A DNA stretch of 64,000 nt from Knufia peltigerae (GCA_030247855.1 JAPDRN010000110.1:1-64000); one strand, 5' to 3'. Shown: positions 30,301-42,165, counted from the stretch's first letter. Numbers and translations: made by a program. Notes: generated by a model from the sequence alone, not told the origin.

Positions 30301-33300
30301 CGGACGCGGACAAGGGAGAGATGGTGCCTTTTCCTTACTTATTCATCAGTATGCGGTAGATGTTGCAGATTCTCCGGATGATGTTTCGGTCTGATTGGTT
30401 CCTGATCGCAGCCTGGTTGTCTGTGTAGATAAGCGTACAACGGTTCTTGTCGCCTGAGCTGTCCATATCGGCAATTTCTAGTGCCATGAGAATGTCCCAT
30501 AGTTCCCCTGCGTAGACACATTGTACTCGGTGTCGGGGCCGAGCATGACTTGTCTAGTGGCACCTGTGTAGAAGCTATAAGGCGGCGCTACCTATCAGCC
30601 CATTGATACCACTCCCGTCAGTGTACAGGGCGTGGTCTGCTACTGACAGGTGCCCGATATTGTGTTTCATTATGGCCTCGTCGCGGGTGGGTACGATCTC
30701 GATCTCTGGCGCTTCTTGGTGGGGCGGTCTGGTGAAAGGAAGTAGGCTTTCTGGAGCCGTGAGCGGCTTGTTGTGGATGGGGCCGAAGCGCCTTTCCTTC
30801 CAGGAGTTCTGGTGGCGTCGGGCACCTATCCCAGTTCTGGTGTACGAAGTCCCTTGCCTCTCCTCTCTGCCTGATTCTCCTGATGACGTCGTACTGTGGA
30901 TATGCCGGGAGAGGGACAAGGGTAAGGTCGAGGGTTTGTTTCGGTTTTAGGCGGATGGGTGTTAGGTGGGCTTCCACGTCGAGTGCGTCGGCTGGTGCGG
31001 GTTTCCATGTCCCTGTGATGATTCTGGCTGCCCTGAGTTGAACCTTCTGCAAGGTCCGAACGGCTTTCTCCGCCTAGGTCTGTCCAATGATGGCGTCCGG
31101 GTTGTACCAGGCCCTATGGCCAAACAGGTTCTGGGGGATGATGGTTGCCATGTACACGCTGCGGAGTTCTTCGCGGTGATACCTCATGTGGAGTACCTAA
31201 GAATGCTGGTGATCGCCATGCTCTTTCTGACTTTGCTCATGAACTTGTCAAGATGGTCCACGAAGTATAGATGAGGCTCTAGGACCATCTCTAGAAATTT
31301 TGCTCTTTCTGAGAATTAGATTTTGGTTCCACCGATGGGCACCGGCGCTAAGCCTTCCCTGGGTTGCCATAGACCACTTTCCCAGTCTCCTCTGCGGGGC
31401 GCGGAAGTGCATAAGGACGATTTTCCTTAGGTTGAAGTGTAGGTCGTGACGTTTGGCCTAGGGCTCCATCTTCTGCTCATATAGTCTCGAGAGGTTGACT
31501 GTTGTCTTCGTAGTTTCTGTCGATTACGATAACTGCTGTGTCGTCGATCCAAGCGAGACAGAAGATATCATTGTCCGGGTAGTTGCATTCCTCTACAAGG
31601 TCGGCATTGTAGCAGCCCGCGGAGAGTGGCGAGCCCTGAGGAGTTCCCGAATCAACCAGGTTCATGTCTGCGGCATGTTCGATGGCTTTGGTGATGTGCT
31701 CCTATCCCTGGGGGAGTTGTTCAACCAACAATTTGGCGATCTGTCCGTTCTGTCTATGGTGGGCACCGACGGGAAGAATTTGTCCCAGAGGATATCAGCT
31801 TTGCCCTGAGATAACGTCGCGTAGTGACCCAGCCTTCCTTCGATAGCTAGAGGTGACGTGTATGGATGATTAGGGGTCTCGCGTTCTTTGGCCCATTTGC
31901 TGAGTCACCAAGTCTTTTTCAAGTTCCCACAGGCCTCGGATAAGACGTCATTGATTCTCCAACGGTTGCGGATCTTGATCTTGATCTTTCTCTTTTTCTT
32001 GTTTGTTGGATGTTGATGGCAGCTCTATCTTCCTCGGATTGGATGGTCTCGTATTTGCGTTTGGTCCTCTTAGCCTCTATGATGCACTTGCTTAGCTCCG
32101 GTGCCCACCCTGGTACTGAGTACTTGGGTATGCTCTTGATCAGCACTGCTGCATCTACTGCTGGCCTAAATGCTCCTACCACTCGATTGGCAAAGTAGTC
32201 AATGTCCGTCTCAGTGTTGAGCGGCTGGTTGGGTGCAGGTAGGTAGTCTTTAGGGCTTCAGTCTATGATCTCGTAGTTCGTGGCGTTTTATGTGCGGATC
32301 AGCTTGGTTTCCTGGTAGCCAATTCGATGTTGAAAATGATCTCTATGGGCACGTAGGCTGATTTGTGGATGAGGCTTCTTCTCGACTTTGGAATAGTAGT
32401 CCTTACGCGAGGCCCGGTGTGGCAAGTTTTAGGTTTAGAATGCTCCTTGCTGTATTGTTGTGGCTGATGTGTGCCATGGTTTCTAATTTCCGAAGCAATT
32501 GTAGGTCAGAACGGCAGGATGTGCTTGTGTTTTCGTCTGCCTTGAGGTCCGAGTCAATTAGTGATACTTTTCATCAAGAGGGGTCAGTATTGAAATGGCT
32601 CATCACGAGGTGTTTATGGTAGTCTGTTGCTTGCGGGATTGAGTCTGGTACCTTCTCTAGTTCAGTAAGCACGTGAACCAATTCTAAGCCAGGCTCTTGG
32701 TAGACGTTGTGAACGTCGATCTCGAGCATTGTCGATGTCTCTTGTCCTTGTTGGAACGTCTGTTGGATCAAAGCGAGGGTGATATAGTTCCCTGAGTGTC
32801 ACTTGATCGACCAGTCTTTTATCGGCATACGCGTGTTCACGTAGAAGTATACCCGTGGGCGTTGATTGTTCACTTCTATCTAGGTCGGATAGACTGTGTG
32901 CCAGATGATTTGCGCCGGGTTGTGGATGTGTTGGGATTGATATTCGAGAGGGCTGGCTATTGGACTGCGATCAAATCGTATCTTGCGACTTTCTGGTCGT
33001 TGAGCAAGGATGACACGACTCCATCTGACTCCTTGTTGGCATTAAAACCTAGGCCTTTGAGGTGCTTTCTTTCGTGGTGTCTTGGCTAGGATTACGACTG
33101 AGACGGCGCTGGAAGTGCTATGTGGCGGCTTAGGGGCGGCGTCGATGTCGCGTGGTCGTCACCATTGGAGTGGTCGTCCTGTCCATGGCTCCAGTATTTC
33201 TCACGTAATTCGTTGGGGGGGAGGGGGAGGGAGAAGACCTGATTGGGGAGGTGGGTGGGAGGAGATAAAAGTTCCTGTCGGTGTCTGCGGTCGACGAGGT

Positions 33301-33990
33301 TTCTATAGTTGGTTGCGTCGCCTCTTGGGTTGACTGGTATTGCTGTTGGTGGTTTGGTGGAGTTGAAGCCGACTCGGACTCCGCTGGGCTGCTGCTATCC
33401 TCCCTTCAATGTGATTCGCCATTGGACGTGGACTCTGATTCGGACTCGCCCGTAAAGGAGGTCTTTTCTGTCGAGGAGTCTGTACTAATTTCGTCCTGGC
33501 GCTCTCCTTGGGTAGGCGATTTTTCTGCAGGTATCTCCGAATCTGATCTCTCTGGCATGTGGCGCCTCTTGCTCGGCGGGTGCTTCTGAGCATCCGATTC
33601 TATGCTCCTCCAAGTGCGTTTAAGTGTGTGTTTGAATTCGTCTCTGATGGTTACGTGGGTGCTCCTTTCAGAACTGGAGGTGTTGGTTGGCTCATAGTCC
33701 CATCCTAGGCGTCGTTCTCCTTGTCGTTGTTGGCGTCGCCTTGGGCGTGGATCCCAAGTGGTTGACTCGTGAGGTAAAGGAGCTAAGGAGACCGATGATT
33801 TCCTGTTGCCCTTCTTGCAACGATGACACGCTGGTGGCGTTACGCTGACTGCCCTTGGTGGGTCCAGTCGTGTTTGTTGTTGTTGATACATCAGTAATTT
33901 CGCGGCAGACGGTACAGAAATCGGTCTTGTTAAGCACGCCCGAGTTTCGATAGAAGCTTATAGCCAAATGTTTCAGGGTGTGCGCCATTA
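30300..33990 (-). mobile_element. Decayed LINE (Tad1/I-like non-LTR retrotransposon)
   Basis: Reading the minus strand 5' to 3': an ORF1-like frame (33990-33400); an endonuclease-like piece near 32770-32570 (DVHNVYQEPGLELVHVLTELEKV...LVMSHFN, cf. NVYNEP and GDFN of AP-type endonucleases); reverse transcriptase near 31680-31480 (SGTPQGSPLS and LAWIDDTAVIV); the post-RT region near 31050-30900; and RNase H at 30690-30400 (LYTDGSGINGLIGSAAL, AGELWDILMAL, LIYTDNQAAI). Domain order EN, RT, RNase H with a separate ORF1 is typical of Tad1/I-type elements. Many in-frame stops make it inactive. A poly(A) end or target duplication was not found. Confidence 0.85.
33406..33988 (-). pseudogene. LINE ORF1-like remnant
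   Basis: Two overlapping frames read MAHTLKHLAISFYRNSGVLN..DFCTVCREI and PPACHRCKKGNRKSS, followed by Arg/Gln/Ser/Glu-rich sequence. The position upstream of the endonuclease and RT region of the same strand suggests the gag-like ORF1 product; Cys pairs are present but no full CCHC knuckle is seen. Confidence 0.45.
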
Positions 33991-36071
33991 GCTCGGCGGG
34001 GGATGCATATCAGAAGGAATACTTCCGAAATCTTGAAACATGGGCAAAGCGAAGAGTGTCGTGCCGGTTCCCAATTCCGTGATTAGCGCAGTGTCGATAG
34101 ATGCACAAAGCCGTTGACGACACCTAGAAGCAATATGTAGAATCCGGACGTCTTGAAATCTGGAATCAAACGGGAACATCTTCATTTCTCGGTTTTGAAA
34201 ATGCCAGTCTTGGATCTTACCACATGGTGACGTCGAGACTCTTTCTCCTCGGCGTCTTCCGTCGTCATCGATCGGCGACATGGCTGTCCAACTTCTTGGA
34301 AAAGCATGAACAAGAGATGAAATGATCATCTTCAAACATCCGGCGTTGTCTTGAATCGTCTCTGACCAAGCTGCTGCCTTGCCCAGCCTTACGTCATACT
34401 TTTCCTACCCTTCGATTCCGTGGAAGGGCCAAGTGCTCTGGCAGCAAAGCCTTGTCGCGAGAAGTGGTTGATGTCCCTTGAGAAGCAGTAAGACCGCCCA
34501 CGAATGAGTCAGGACATCGGGAGCTCTCTCTTTTGCTTTTTGCTCGTCCTTGCAAGGCCTGCCTGCTCGCGTCTGCCCATCTGTCAATAACTCCCTCAAA
34601 CATCACAACAGGAGTAGACGGGGAAGCACCAGGTGCACTCAGGGCGGATCTGTAGCTCGACGGCAGCAAACCTCGTACTCAGAGATACTTATTACACATA
34701 GAGAGCCTTTCAAGGGTGACGTTGCGACGCTCGCAGCTCAGTCTTGTCTTTTTCCATCCCCCAGATGAGACATTTGACTGAAACTTGTCAAGATGGAGTA
34801 GACGACGCTATAGCATGGAGAGTCTGACCACCGACATGACCTGTCGCTCCGGTTCTGAATGGTGTGGCGGTCAGTTGATGATGAGGTCACGAGAGTATGG
34901 GAAATGACGGCGAATTGGGTTGAACAGTAGAATGAAGGATGGACATCGAATACGTACAAAAAGACGTGGATTTTGTCGTTCGAATGGAGACCGGAACACC
35001 AGGTACTCAAAAACGGAACCTGAAGAGTACGGAAACCCGTCAGCACCGGGGCATGAAAGTCATACTATGACGAACCCAAAGTCCGTCTCAAATCCATCAA
35101 TCATTTCGCACACCCGTTCAGCGTCACACAGGAGTCAGATCGTCCGACAGGGGAATCGCCGCGCCCAATCATGCCTGCTCGCAGTCCGGACGTAGTCCTG
35201 TGCCCTGTGCAAGTTGTGTCTCGGGATTCGCGGGTACCAAATGATGGAAGGCCCGGAAATGTAGGCCGCGGTGAAAGAAGTGCTCCGAGCCATATAAGAC
35301 AGTTGACATCCATCGCCGTACGAAACATCTAGTGTGCCAATGATTCGTGCACGCCCAAGTCCGCAGTTGATATGGCGAAACGTGACAATGTGATTTGGAG
35401 ATGCAGAGGCATTATGACCATGTGCGAGAGACATGAAGAACACAAATCGAGTGGACGGTCCGTTCCTACCACGAGGTTAGCATAGAAATTGGCATACAAA
35501 CCATGCCAGAGGAGGGTGGGATGATTAAAAGCGACCCGCACTCTGGCAAATCGGTTGTACATCGCTTGCGGCGTTTGCAGAATTTCGGCGTTTTGTTTAC
35601 AACTCCGGAATATGGTTGACGGATGTGTCACCTCGGATGAAACTGAGGTGGACCGTCGGTCATGTGCTCTGGGTAAAGCTAGACACAGACCGTCACGTCG
35701 TCAACCAGATAGGGCTACTCAACCTCTGAGGTTGATGTTTTGTCGATGTTTGCGCCGAACAAGCCCCACCGACGGTCCCCAACACTAAGCTGATCGACAA
35801 CAATCATCGTACGGAATGTCGGCAGCGTAAGATGCAAGGGCTTGTTCGAGTCGAAATTGAGGTTGTCAGACGCAACGCGCGATGCTGAGCTTATACGTTT
35901 GTCCTTCGCTGCTGCTAGAGTGGCTGACGATGGCGACGATGAGCTAGGAGGTGTGATTTCGGAAAGAGAGTGTTTTGCTGTAGGGCGCTGAGACATGACT
36001 GTTTTGTGGTGGATTTCACTCTCGGCGAAGTCGAGAAGATCATCGGCATTTGATTGGACATTAGAGAGATT
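33991..36071. other. Region without a supported gene
   Basis: Minus-strand frames at 33988-34335, 35135-35443, 35329-35631 and 35715-36155 look partly protein-like (for example PQAMYNRFARVRVAFNHPTLLWHGLY) but I cannot assign them. About 35 bp at 34695-34735 match, inverted, the end of repeat B copy 2. Confidence 0.35.
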
Positions 36072-36660
36072 CCTTTGAATGTATTGTAGAGAGAGAGAGG
36101 GAGAATCTCTTCTGGCAGACTGTGATGATTGTCTGATGAATACGTGTGGTGGCAAATGGAGAGAGCGGCCCAGAGGCCCTCACGTGCGGTGTACTCCGCC
36201 AACCTGTCTTTACAATCCATTACGAGGCTCATTGTAAGAATACTCCACGAGTGTATCTCACAGGTGCTTCTTTGAAGCAACTCATCGACGCCCAGCATTC
36301 GCCTCCCGAGCCTCCTAGCCATCGAGGCCGGCGCAGCGACGTCGTGGTGACAATATATCATAGTAGACCCCCTGACGATCAAATTACCCAGAGGTTGTAT
36401 CCCGTCCAATACATGCATACAACCAGAGAAGTTTTGGCAAAATGACAGTGCTGTTGCGTGCCCGCAGCGTGAGCGGCAAGTGTGCAATAACATCTGGTTC
36501 CTCAATCGATCCGACACCATGTGAATGGCGCGGAAGCCCGTGTACAGATGTCGGGCAACGAGAGCGACTGAGCGGCGAGTTGTCGACAAAAGGGTCACGG
36601 GCAAAGGACAATGTCGACAGAGGCCACAGAAGCGTTGCGAGTGTTGCGGTGTGAGGTCAT
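36072..36660 (+). repeat. Repeat B, copy 1 (interrupted)
   Basis: The start (ATTGTAGAGAGA..., 36080-36160) and the end (36440-36660, with GACTGAGCGGCGA and GACAGAGGCCACAGAAGCGT) match copies at 37490-37890 and 49728-50110. About 280 bp in the middle are unique to this copy. Confidence 0.65.
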
Positions 36661-36689
36661 TCATGGTGCTTTGGTCTCTACCGACGTGT

Positions 36690-37390
36690 GTATTGACTCT
36701 TCGCCTCGATGACAGCCTCAATCCTCTTCTCGACGCTTTTCACTGATTCATTGATTGTCGCCTGTGGAATATTGTCCCTTTCATGTCCGATGGCCGTTGC
36801 GAGGTCCTCTAGATCCTTCTCCGATCTGTCACCGTCTCACAGATGCGCCCAATGCTCAATCATTCTACCCTTGAGGATCGCCCAGATGTTCTTAATGGGG
36901 CCGAGATCTGTCGAGTACGGCGGTCACCCTAGACGTGAAATGGCATGTTTCTCGAACCATTGCTTAGTGATTTTGGCCTTGCGGGTAGGCGCATCGTCCT
37001 GCATAAAGATGCGACCCTGGTTCCTAACACCTGGGTATCCATTCGTCGAGTATTTGGGTGCAAGACCTCCCTGAGAACCCTTTTTCCTCTGATTGAGGAT
37101 GTCGCACCATGAAGACGAGATCCGAAGGTCCTCCGATCCATATGGAGGTCCAAACCATGATAGAAAGGCCTCTTGCTTTGAGATGAGGCACCATCATCTC
37201 CTCATGCCGCTTTCATTGCGGCGTTCGAAGGATCCAGATTGGATGTCTCCCAGAGCCTCTTTTCAAGGAGCATTCGTTGCTGACAATCCCTCTCCCCTCA
37301 TTCATCGTCGCGCCAATCCTGGTGTTCCTTACACCACCGGAGTCGAGTGTGATCATTGACCTCTGTAAAGTCCCTCGTCTCTTTACGCAC
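36690..37390 (-). mobile_element. Tc1/mariner-type transposase relic
   Basis: The minus strand reads, across frames and stops: DFTEVNDHTRLRWCKEHQDW, ERDCQQRMLLEKRLWE (cf. VIFSDE.SFE), an MVWTS-like strand, HLYAGRCAYPQGQNH (cf. LQQDNAPIHRA), then PPYSTDLGPIKNIWAILKGRMI, which is the SPDLNPIENIWA.LK motif, and a C-terminal helix. The catalytic DDE/D residues are partly mutated and several stops are present. No terminal inverted repeats were identified. It lies between repeat B copies 1 and 2. Confidence 0.85.
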
Positions 37391-37489
37391 GCCGCCGACT
37401 TCCAAAGTCAGGGTTTTGCTTGGAGAATGTAATCGAGTTGATCAATATCTCTTCTCTGTTGGGCATGCATGTTACTCTTTGTGAGAAGC

Positions 37490-37890
37490 CGATATTGTAG
37501 AGTGAAAGACAAGGGATATTTTCTAGCATGCTGCGGTCGGTTGATGAATGCGCGTGGGGTGAGTGCCTTTTCTTGCTACAGAGAAGAGAGTAGCAGGAAG
37601 AGAGACAATGAATCAATACGAGTTTTTGCGAAGATAATAGCGTTGTTGCGAGCGCAGTGTAGCGATTAGTGCGCAGTAACATCTAGTTACCCGACTGGCC
37701 TAAGACTTTGTGATCGCTGTAGAGGCCCGGATACAGAAGTCGAACAACGAGGGCGAGGCGACTGAGCGGCGAATGTCAAACGAGAGGTTGCGAGCGAAAG
37801 AGGCCGTCGATTGAGACCACAGAAGCGTCGTAGTGTCGCGAGAGTCGCAACGTGAGTCTTGAAAGGGTCTGTATGTGTCAAAAGCATCTT
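37490..37890 (+). repeat. Repeat B, copy 2
   Basis: About 375-400 bp colinear with 49728-50110 and with both ends of copy 1; shared words include GACTGAGCGGCGA and ACCACAGAAGCGTCG. It has no coding content that I recognise. Confidence 0.7.
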
Positions 37891-38050
37891 TCACCAATGG
37901 TGTTCGAAGGTTGTTGTTGTTGTGGTCGAGTTACAGATACACCCCGAGTGCAGCCGATATTTTCCCGCCTAGGGTGAAAACAAAACAACGCTGCAGAAAT
38001 TTCTTTGAATATATTTACTCCATATAAACCATGTAAGTCCATTCAAAAGG

Positions 38051-38180
38051 TGCCACGACTATGCGTCTGAATTGATAGAATTCAGTACGAAGGATGGCTA
38101 AACTAGGTGTTGAGGCCTCAGCGCAGGTCGAGGCTGTTCCCGAATAAGACTAGTGCCACCTGCCTACTAGTCATCCTGTA
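38051..38180 (-). repeat. R1 copy, inverted
   Basis: Reads TGCCACGACTATGCGTCTGA...GAATTCAGTACGAAGGA...GTTGAGGCCTCAGCGC...CCCGAATAAGACTAGTG, the reverse complement of the R1 consensus; its head (outer TGTCA) is degraded. Confidence 0.75.
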
Positions 38181-39586
38181 CTGTACTGTAGGAGACAGAA
38201 ATGATTAGTGGCCATAACAATAGCCTGATGACTAAGCACATTTTTTGGAGTTGCAGCATAGGAGTTGAACTAATCACTAGCCACGGCATGAGCCACGAGC
38301 CGAGCCACCTGATAAGATAAGCCACACACTTGATTGTAGCGCGAAGGGTCGGAGATACTTGGTTCCGACTACTACATCGGCTTACATGCTTTTACGTATT
38401 GCATAACAACTTTCCGAGAGGTCTGAGGGGCGCCATCGATTCTGAACTCACGCAATCAAAGTCGCAGTCGGGAATCAATGACATCCCGACTTCCACTTCC
38501 CCATAAAGCGGCCTTGACCATTGTGTTTAAGGATCTCATTTACGGGATACCTCTCAAATCAACCAAATCTGACTTCTCAGCTCACCTGCCTTTGTCCGTC
38601 TTATCTTCCAGAATGTCATTTCCTATTTCCGAACCACCTTGCAGACCCCCCAACTTCCATCTGTTGTGGCATTCCTGCCGAGCCACCTCACAAAAACTCA
38701 TGGATCCCACAAAGCCACTGGTTCTGTCCGAGATAACATTACAGCTACGGTCAATTTCGGCGAATATATCGACGACATCGACACTGACGCGGACAAATCA
38801 ACTGTCACCCTCGCGAGGCTGAGAGTGGTACTGCAAACTCCCAGAAGTGCCCCGAGTACCACCCAGCATGGTCTTACAAGTCCAACTTCTTCCTTAATCC
38901 CTACGAGACCTCGATCCACAATGAGGCAACGAAGACCCCAGGATGTCGGGCCGCGTTGGGAGAGGCTTGAAGAGAATAGATCGCGTATATTCTGAGTGGA
39001 TCAAATAAACAGCCAACGGCGAGGAAAGAGACAGACGATGGCCAAAAGCCAGCCTCGAAGTCAAGTCAGCCGGATGCCTAGATCATATGCAGAAATACAA
39101 GGAGAGCAGCGGGCATGACGGCCTTTGAGTGGAGAAGCCGATGCCACTGCTGACGATGTTTATCATCAGGTGTCAGGGGTGGCTCTATCGCAGCAGTGGT
39201 TCAGGCGTCCGCTTGTGAAGCATTCGTGCCCCCAAGAAGCATGTTTGGTACACTGCGGAGCTGAGGCGCGACAAGAACTTTGGCTGGGTCGGTCTGAGCC
39301 GCGTTCCCCGTACTGGTTGGCATGGTCGCCACAGGAGGTACCTATATGATCGAGAAGAGGACAGGACGATGCAGTAATATTTGGAGGAACCGAGATGCAG
39401 TCCGGTTTAGCAGGCATTACTCTCGAGTTGCCCAGGCCAGTCCGGAGGATATGCAGGGGTTGGATATCGACGAGGCAGCAATTCGGATGGATCAACCCAC
39501 GGGAGGACGATTTCTTCCGGGGGTGGCGGCCTGCTAGTTTGATGTCAGTTTGCTTCCTAAGAAGAGAATATGTAATGATTCGCAGC
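38181..39586. other. Region without a supported gene
   Basis: Overlapping + frames at 38478-38995 carry protein-like pieces (for example TGSVRDNITATVNFGEYIDDID) but no family was recognised. 39100-39540 shows only short frames. Confidence 0.35.
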
Positions 39587-40342
39587 TTACAAGCAATATT
39601 TTACTTCATGCCATGAAGCTTGGAGGACCAGTTCGACCTGGAGAGCCTCGGACTTGGAGACAGGTTGGTCCAAGACAACCTCGTTCAGCTCCGGCCGTTG
39701 TGTACAGAGCTGAGAGCACCGCTCAAAAAGGCGCGGGTAAAATCCTGCAGTTGCCCAATCGAGCACACACGGTGGTTGGCCGTCAAGCCAGAGGATGTTC
39801 CGGGGAAAGAGATCCAGATGGCAGAGGACCAGCTCCATTTGCTGGAACGAAACCTGCCCTGCCCGGTCGAAGAGCCGCATGTTGAACCACGCCTCTAGGT
39901 CTTCCACCGAGGCGAACGTCGCATCGTCCGAAGCTCTGAACAGGAGGCAGCTCGAAGGCCCCCCACCGAGCGGACCGGGCTTTTGTGACTTGTGGGAGGC
40001 GAGGTGCTGGAGGATCCGAGACATGTCACGTACTTGATCCGTGGTGTTGACGGCATCCTTTTGTTCTCCCTCCATGTAGTCCATGATGATGTAGCCCAGG
40101 CTCTCGGAGTCTTGGAAGTATCGGTGCACCCTCGGGACCCGTACGATGGCGGGATCGAGAATCTCATAGGCTTTCATCTGACTGCGGGTTTCGTCCTCAC
40201 TCAGGAGAACTCCAAACTTGACGACCAAGGACTCGTTCAGTCTGAGGACCTTGTTGCCACTGATGGGATTACTGAGGAGATGGTCCGGTCTGGCCCGTTT
40301 GCACCACTCTATGATCTCGGCATCGGGGCTGAGGGCATCCAT
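39587..40342 (-). CDS. APH-family (aminoglycoside phosphotransferase-like) kinase, 251 aa
   Basis: Single exon. The start is the ATG at 40342 (MDALSPDAEIIEW); upstream in-frame codons include no other ATG. A possible ATP lysine lies in LVVKFG (Lys42), a hinge in YIIMDYMEGE, the catalytic loop is CHLDLFPRN (His175, Asp177, Asn182), and the metal-binding Asp195 is in VLDWATAGFYPRLFE. This HxDxxxxN...DW layout defines the fungal phosphotransferase family of small-molecule or choline-kinase-like enzymes. The substrate cannot be told from sequence. It appears intact, and it lies with its 5' side toward repeat D and R1. Confidence 0.85.
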   Translation of the reverse strand: MDALSPDAEIIEWCKRARPDHLLSNPISGNKVLRLNESLVVKFGVLLSEDETRSQMKAYEILDPAIVRVPRVHRYFQDSESLGYIIMDYMEGEQKDAVNTTDQVRDMSRILQHLASHKSQKPGPLGGGPSSCLLFRASDDATFASVEDLEAWFNMRLFDRAGQVSFQQMELVLCHLDLFPRNILWLDGQPPCVLDWATAGFYPRLFERCSQLCTQRPELNEVVLDQPVSKSEALQVELVLQASWHEVKYCL

Positions 40343-40469
40343 GTGAATCAACAAGAAAGGGCCAATATTATTAAATCAATGGAACGTGGTTGCTTCCAAA
40401 AGTTGCCGCAAGGTGTAGCGAGGCTCATGGAAGTGAGCCTAGGCGGCGTAGATGGCCAAACGGATGACG

Positions 40470-40640
40470 CCAAGGGTCACGTGCGACCACGTGGAACATG
40501 CCATACTACCAAGTACTGTACGGAGTAGAATAGGCAAGATGAGGCTGAAGCCTTGGCAAGCTGCCTTTCAGGATTTCTCACGTGCTCAGGCCAACATGAC
40601 AAACCGGCCGAGCAGCGATAAATCGCGTGACTTACTACGC
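40470..40640 (+). repeat. Repeat D, copy 1
   Basis: About 165 bp colinear with 43360-43520: a GGTCACGT..CACGTG head, AGCTGCC.TTCAG.ATTTC in the middle and CTCAGG.CAACATG near the end. It contains CACGTG at 40478, 40488 and 40579 and lies in the upstream region of the APH gene. Confidence 0.65.
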
Positions 40641-40793
40641 GTTCCAGCCTGCCACTCCGAACTTGTCAAGTGACACACAGAGAGTGACAAAGAACGATGA
40701 CTTAACATTCTCGGGAGATTTACACAGTCCAGTGCTAAGGGATTCGTTCTATCTATAGAGCCCAGGTATCACGCTGAGTCATGCATTTTTGGT

Positions 40794-40957
40794 TGTCAAG
40801 ATCCTGATCATGTGAGTAGTATTCCCTGATTGTCGCACTGGTCCTATTCGGGAAGTGCCTCGGCCTGCGCGCACGCAAAGACTGCGCGGCGGTCTCACAC
40901 CCTAATTTAACCCTTCTTCGCACTGAATTCCATCATTTCCAGCGCAAAGTCGTGACA
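40794..40957 (+). repeat. R1, full-length copy (164 bp)
   Basis: Starts TGTCA and ends TGACA, with all consensus blocks: TGATCATGTGAG, CCTATTCGGGAAGTGCC, GCCTGCGCGCACGCA, CTTCTTCGCACTGAATTCCA and GCAAAGTCG. Flanks TTGGT and TGAAT show no target-site duplication. It ends 11 bp downstream of the stop codon of the next gene. Confidence 0.85.
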
Positions 40958-40968
40958 TGAATTGCATT

Positions 40969-41995
40969 CTATGTGTACAATTTCTGCTGTATCTCGAGAG
41001 CTATATCCGTTGTGAGAGCCACGTTGACAATTGCTCCATCTTTCAAGATCGTCATCGACATGTCGGACCCTCTGACTGCGCCTCTCCACGCCGGGAGGAA
41101 TATCTGATCCGGGGGATCGCCCGGGACACCCTTTAGGGTCACTTCGGGATTGCTCACGATCATCGTGGCCCCTCTGTGGACGACCTGCAGGACCCCGTTG
41201 ACCGATCCCACCTTTGCCCCGAACAGAGTCGAAGCGAGCCAGTGGACATTCGGTCCGCCGATGTCGAGACTCATGAGACAACCGACGAGTCCCCAATTCG
41301 GAAACGTCATGGTCACGGCGACCTTGCATCCGTCCTCGGTGGTGGTGACTCGTCTGATCGAAGCACATATCCGTTCGTCGAAGACTTGTGCGATCCCACC
41401 CAACGAGGCATTCTGGAACACCTCCTCCGTCACCTCGTTCGAAGCGTACTCGGTCATCTGCCTCGGTCGGGGGGGGATCGAAGTTCGACCGTCGTCGTTT
41501 CGACCTCGCCGCGCCTGATCGGGCACGATGTCTTTCAAGACTACTCACGGAGGGTATACCCGGTCAGCATTGAGACAAAAAGAATTCCGGGGTCGGTCCA
41601 CAAGACTCACATTCCGACGCGAATGCTTGGAGCATCGGGCTGTTGATCGGCCACTGGTTCCGCTTCGTCTTGAAGGACTGCATGAGCCAGTGGCGGGCTA
41701 CCCGGCTCATGCTGACCAGGTTGGCCTGGCCCACTCCGATGGCACACGACAAGACACCCTGCGGGCCACACTCGTCGAGGAGCACGTGGAGAAAGCCGCG
41801 GTACGTTTTCCGCTTCGACGTCTCCGGCTCCTCGTTGAACAACTCGACGGCCTCGGCGGCACGTTTGGCGCCCGCGTTTGTCAGGCTCCGCCGGTTTTCC
41901 AGGTCGCGCACACTGATCTGGACCTTGTTCCACGCCAGGCTGCCCGAGATTAGGTTGCGAGCAGGAGTCGGCCTCCTTTGTGCTGATCCTGGCAT
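40969..41995 (-). CDS. Hypothetical two-exon protein, about 318 aa
   Basis: Exons 41995-41611 and 41540-40969, with a 70-bp intron (donor GTGAGT, acceptor GAGTAG) and a phase-1 join giving MLQAFASEFLKDIVPDQ. Both exons are open and codon use looks coding (GC-rich third positions). No domain was recognised. Visible features are a basic N-terminus (MPGSAQRRPTPARN), a Cys/Gly segment (LLDECGPQGVLSCAIGVGQANL), and a beta-rich C-terminal half with repeated V/I/T strands (GCKVAVTMTF, VNGVLQVVHRGATMIVSNPEVTLKGV), suggesting a compact globular domain. The start codon follows a short A run and abuts a tandem-repeat promoter. Function unknown. Confidence 0.65.
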
Positions 41996-41997
41996 TT

Positions 41998-42165
41998 TTA
42001 CCGAGTGTAGGGTATGGGAAAGGTCGAAGGAGAGCTTCCGTCGCGATGATTCTGATGTTTGTACCGAGTGAAGGGTATGGGAAAAATCGAGGGAGAGTCG
42101 GCTTCCGACGTGATGTCCCCGGTATTCATACGGAGCGTAGGGTATCGGAAATGTTGGGGGTTATG
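41998..42165 (-). promoter_or_regulatory. Three tandem about 65-bp units directly upstream of the 318-aa gene
   Basis: Units begin at 42000, 42063 and 42130 with ACCGAGTGTAGGGTATGGGA-like words (third copy ACGGAGCGTAGGGTATCGGA). They start 2-5 bp upstream of the ATG (41995) and extend about 165 bp into the promoter or 5' UTR. A role in expression is inferred from position. Confidence 0.7.

Noticed and set aside
36709..37074. A 121-codon + strand frame
   Set aside because: It is antisense to the mariner transposase blocks, which are recognisable on the minus strand.
40794..40957. R1 as a proven LTR
   Set aside because: TG..CA ends fit, but no 5-bp target duplication, primer-binding site or internal retrotransposon sequence was found next to any copy.
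40907..41646. Long frames of 213 codons (minus) and 156 codons (plus)
   Set aside because: They overlap the two-exon 318-aa gene in other frames; the 213-codon frame runs into the R1 repeat.
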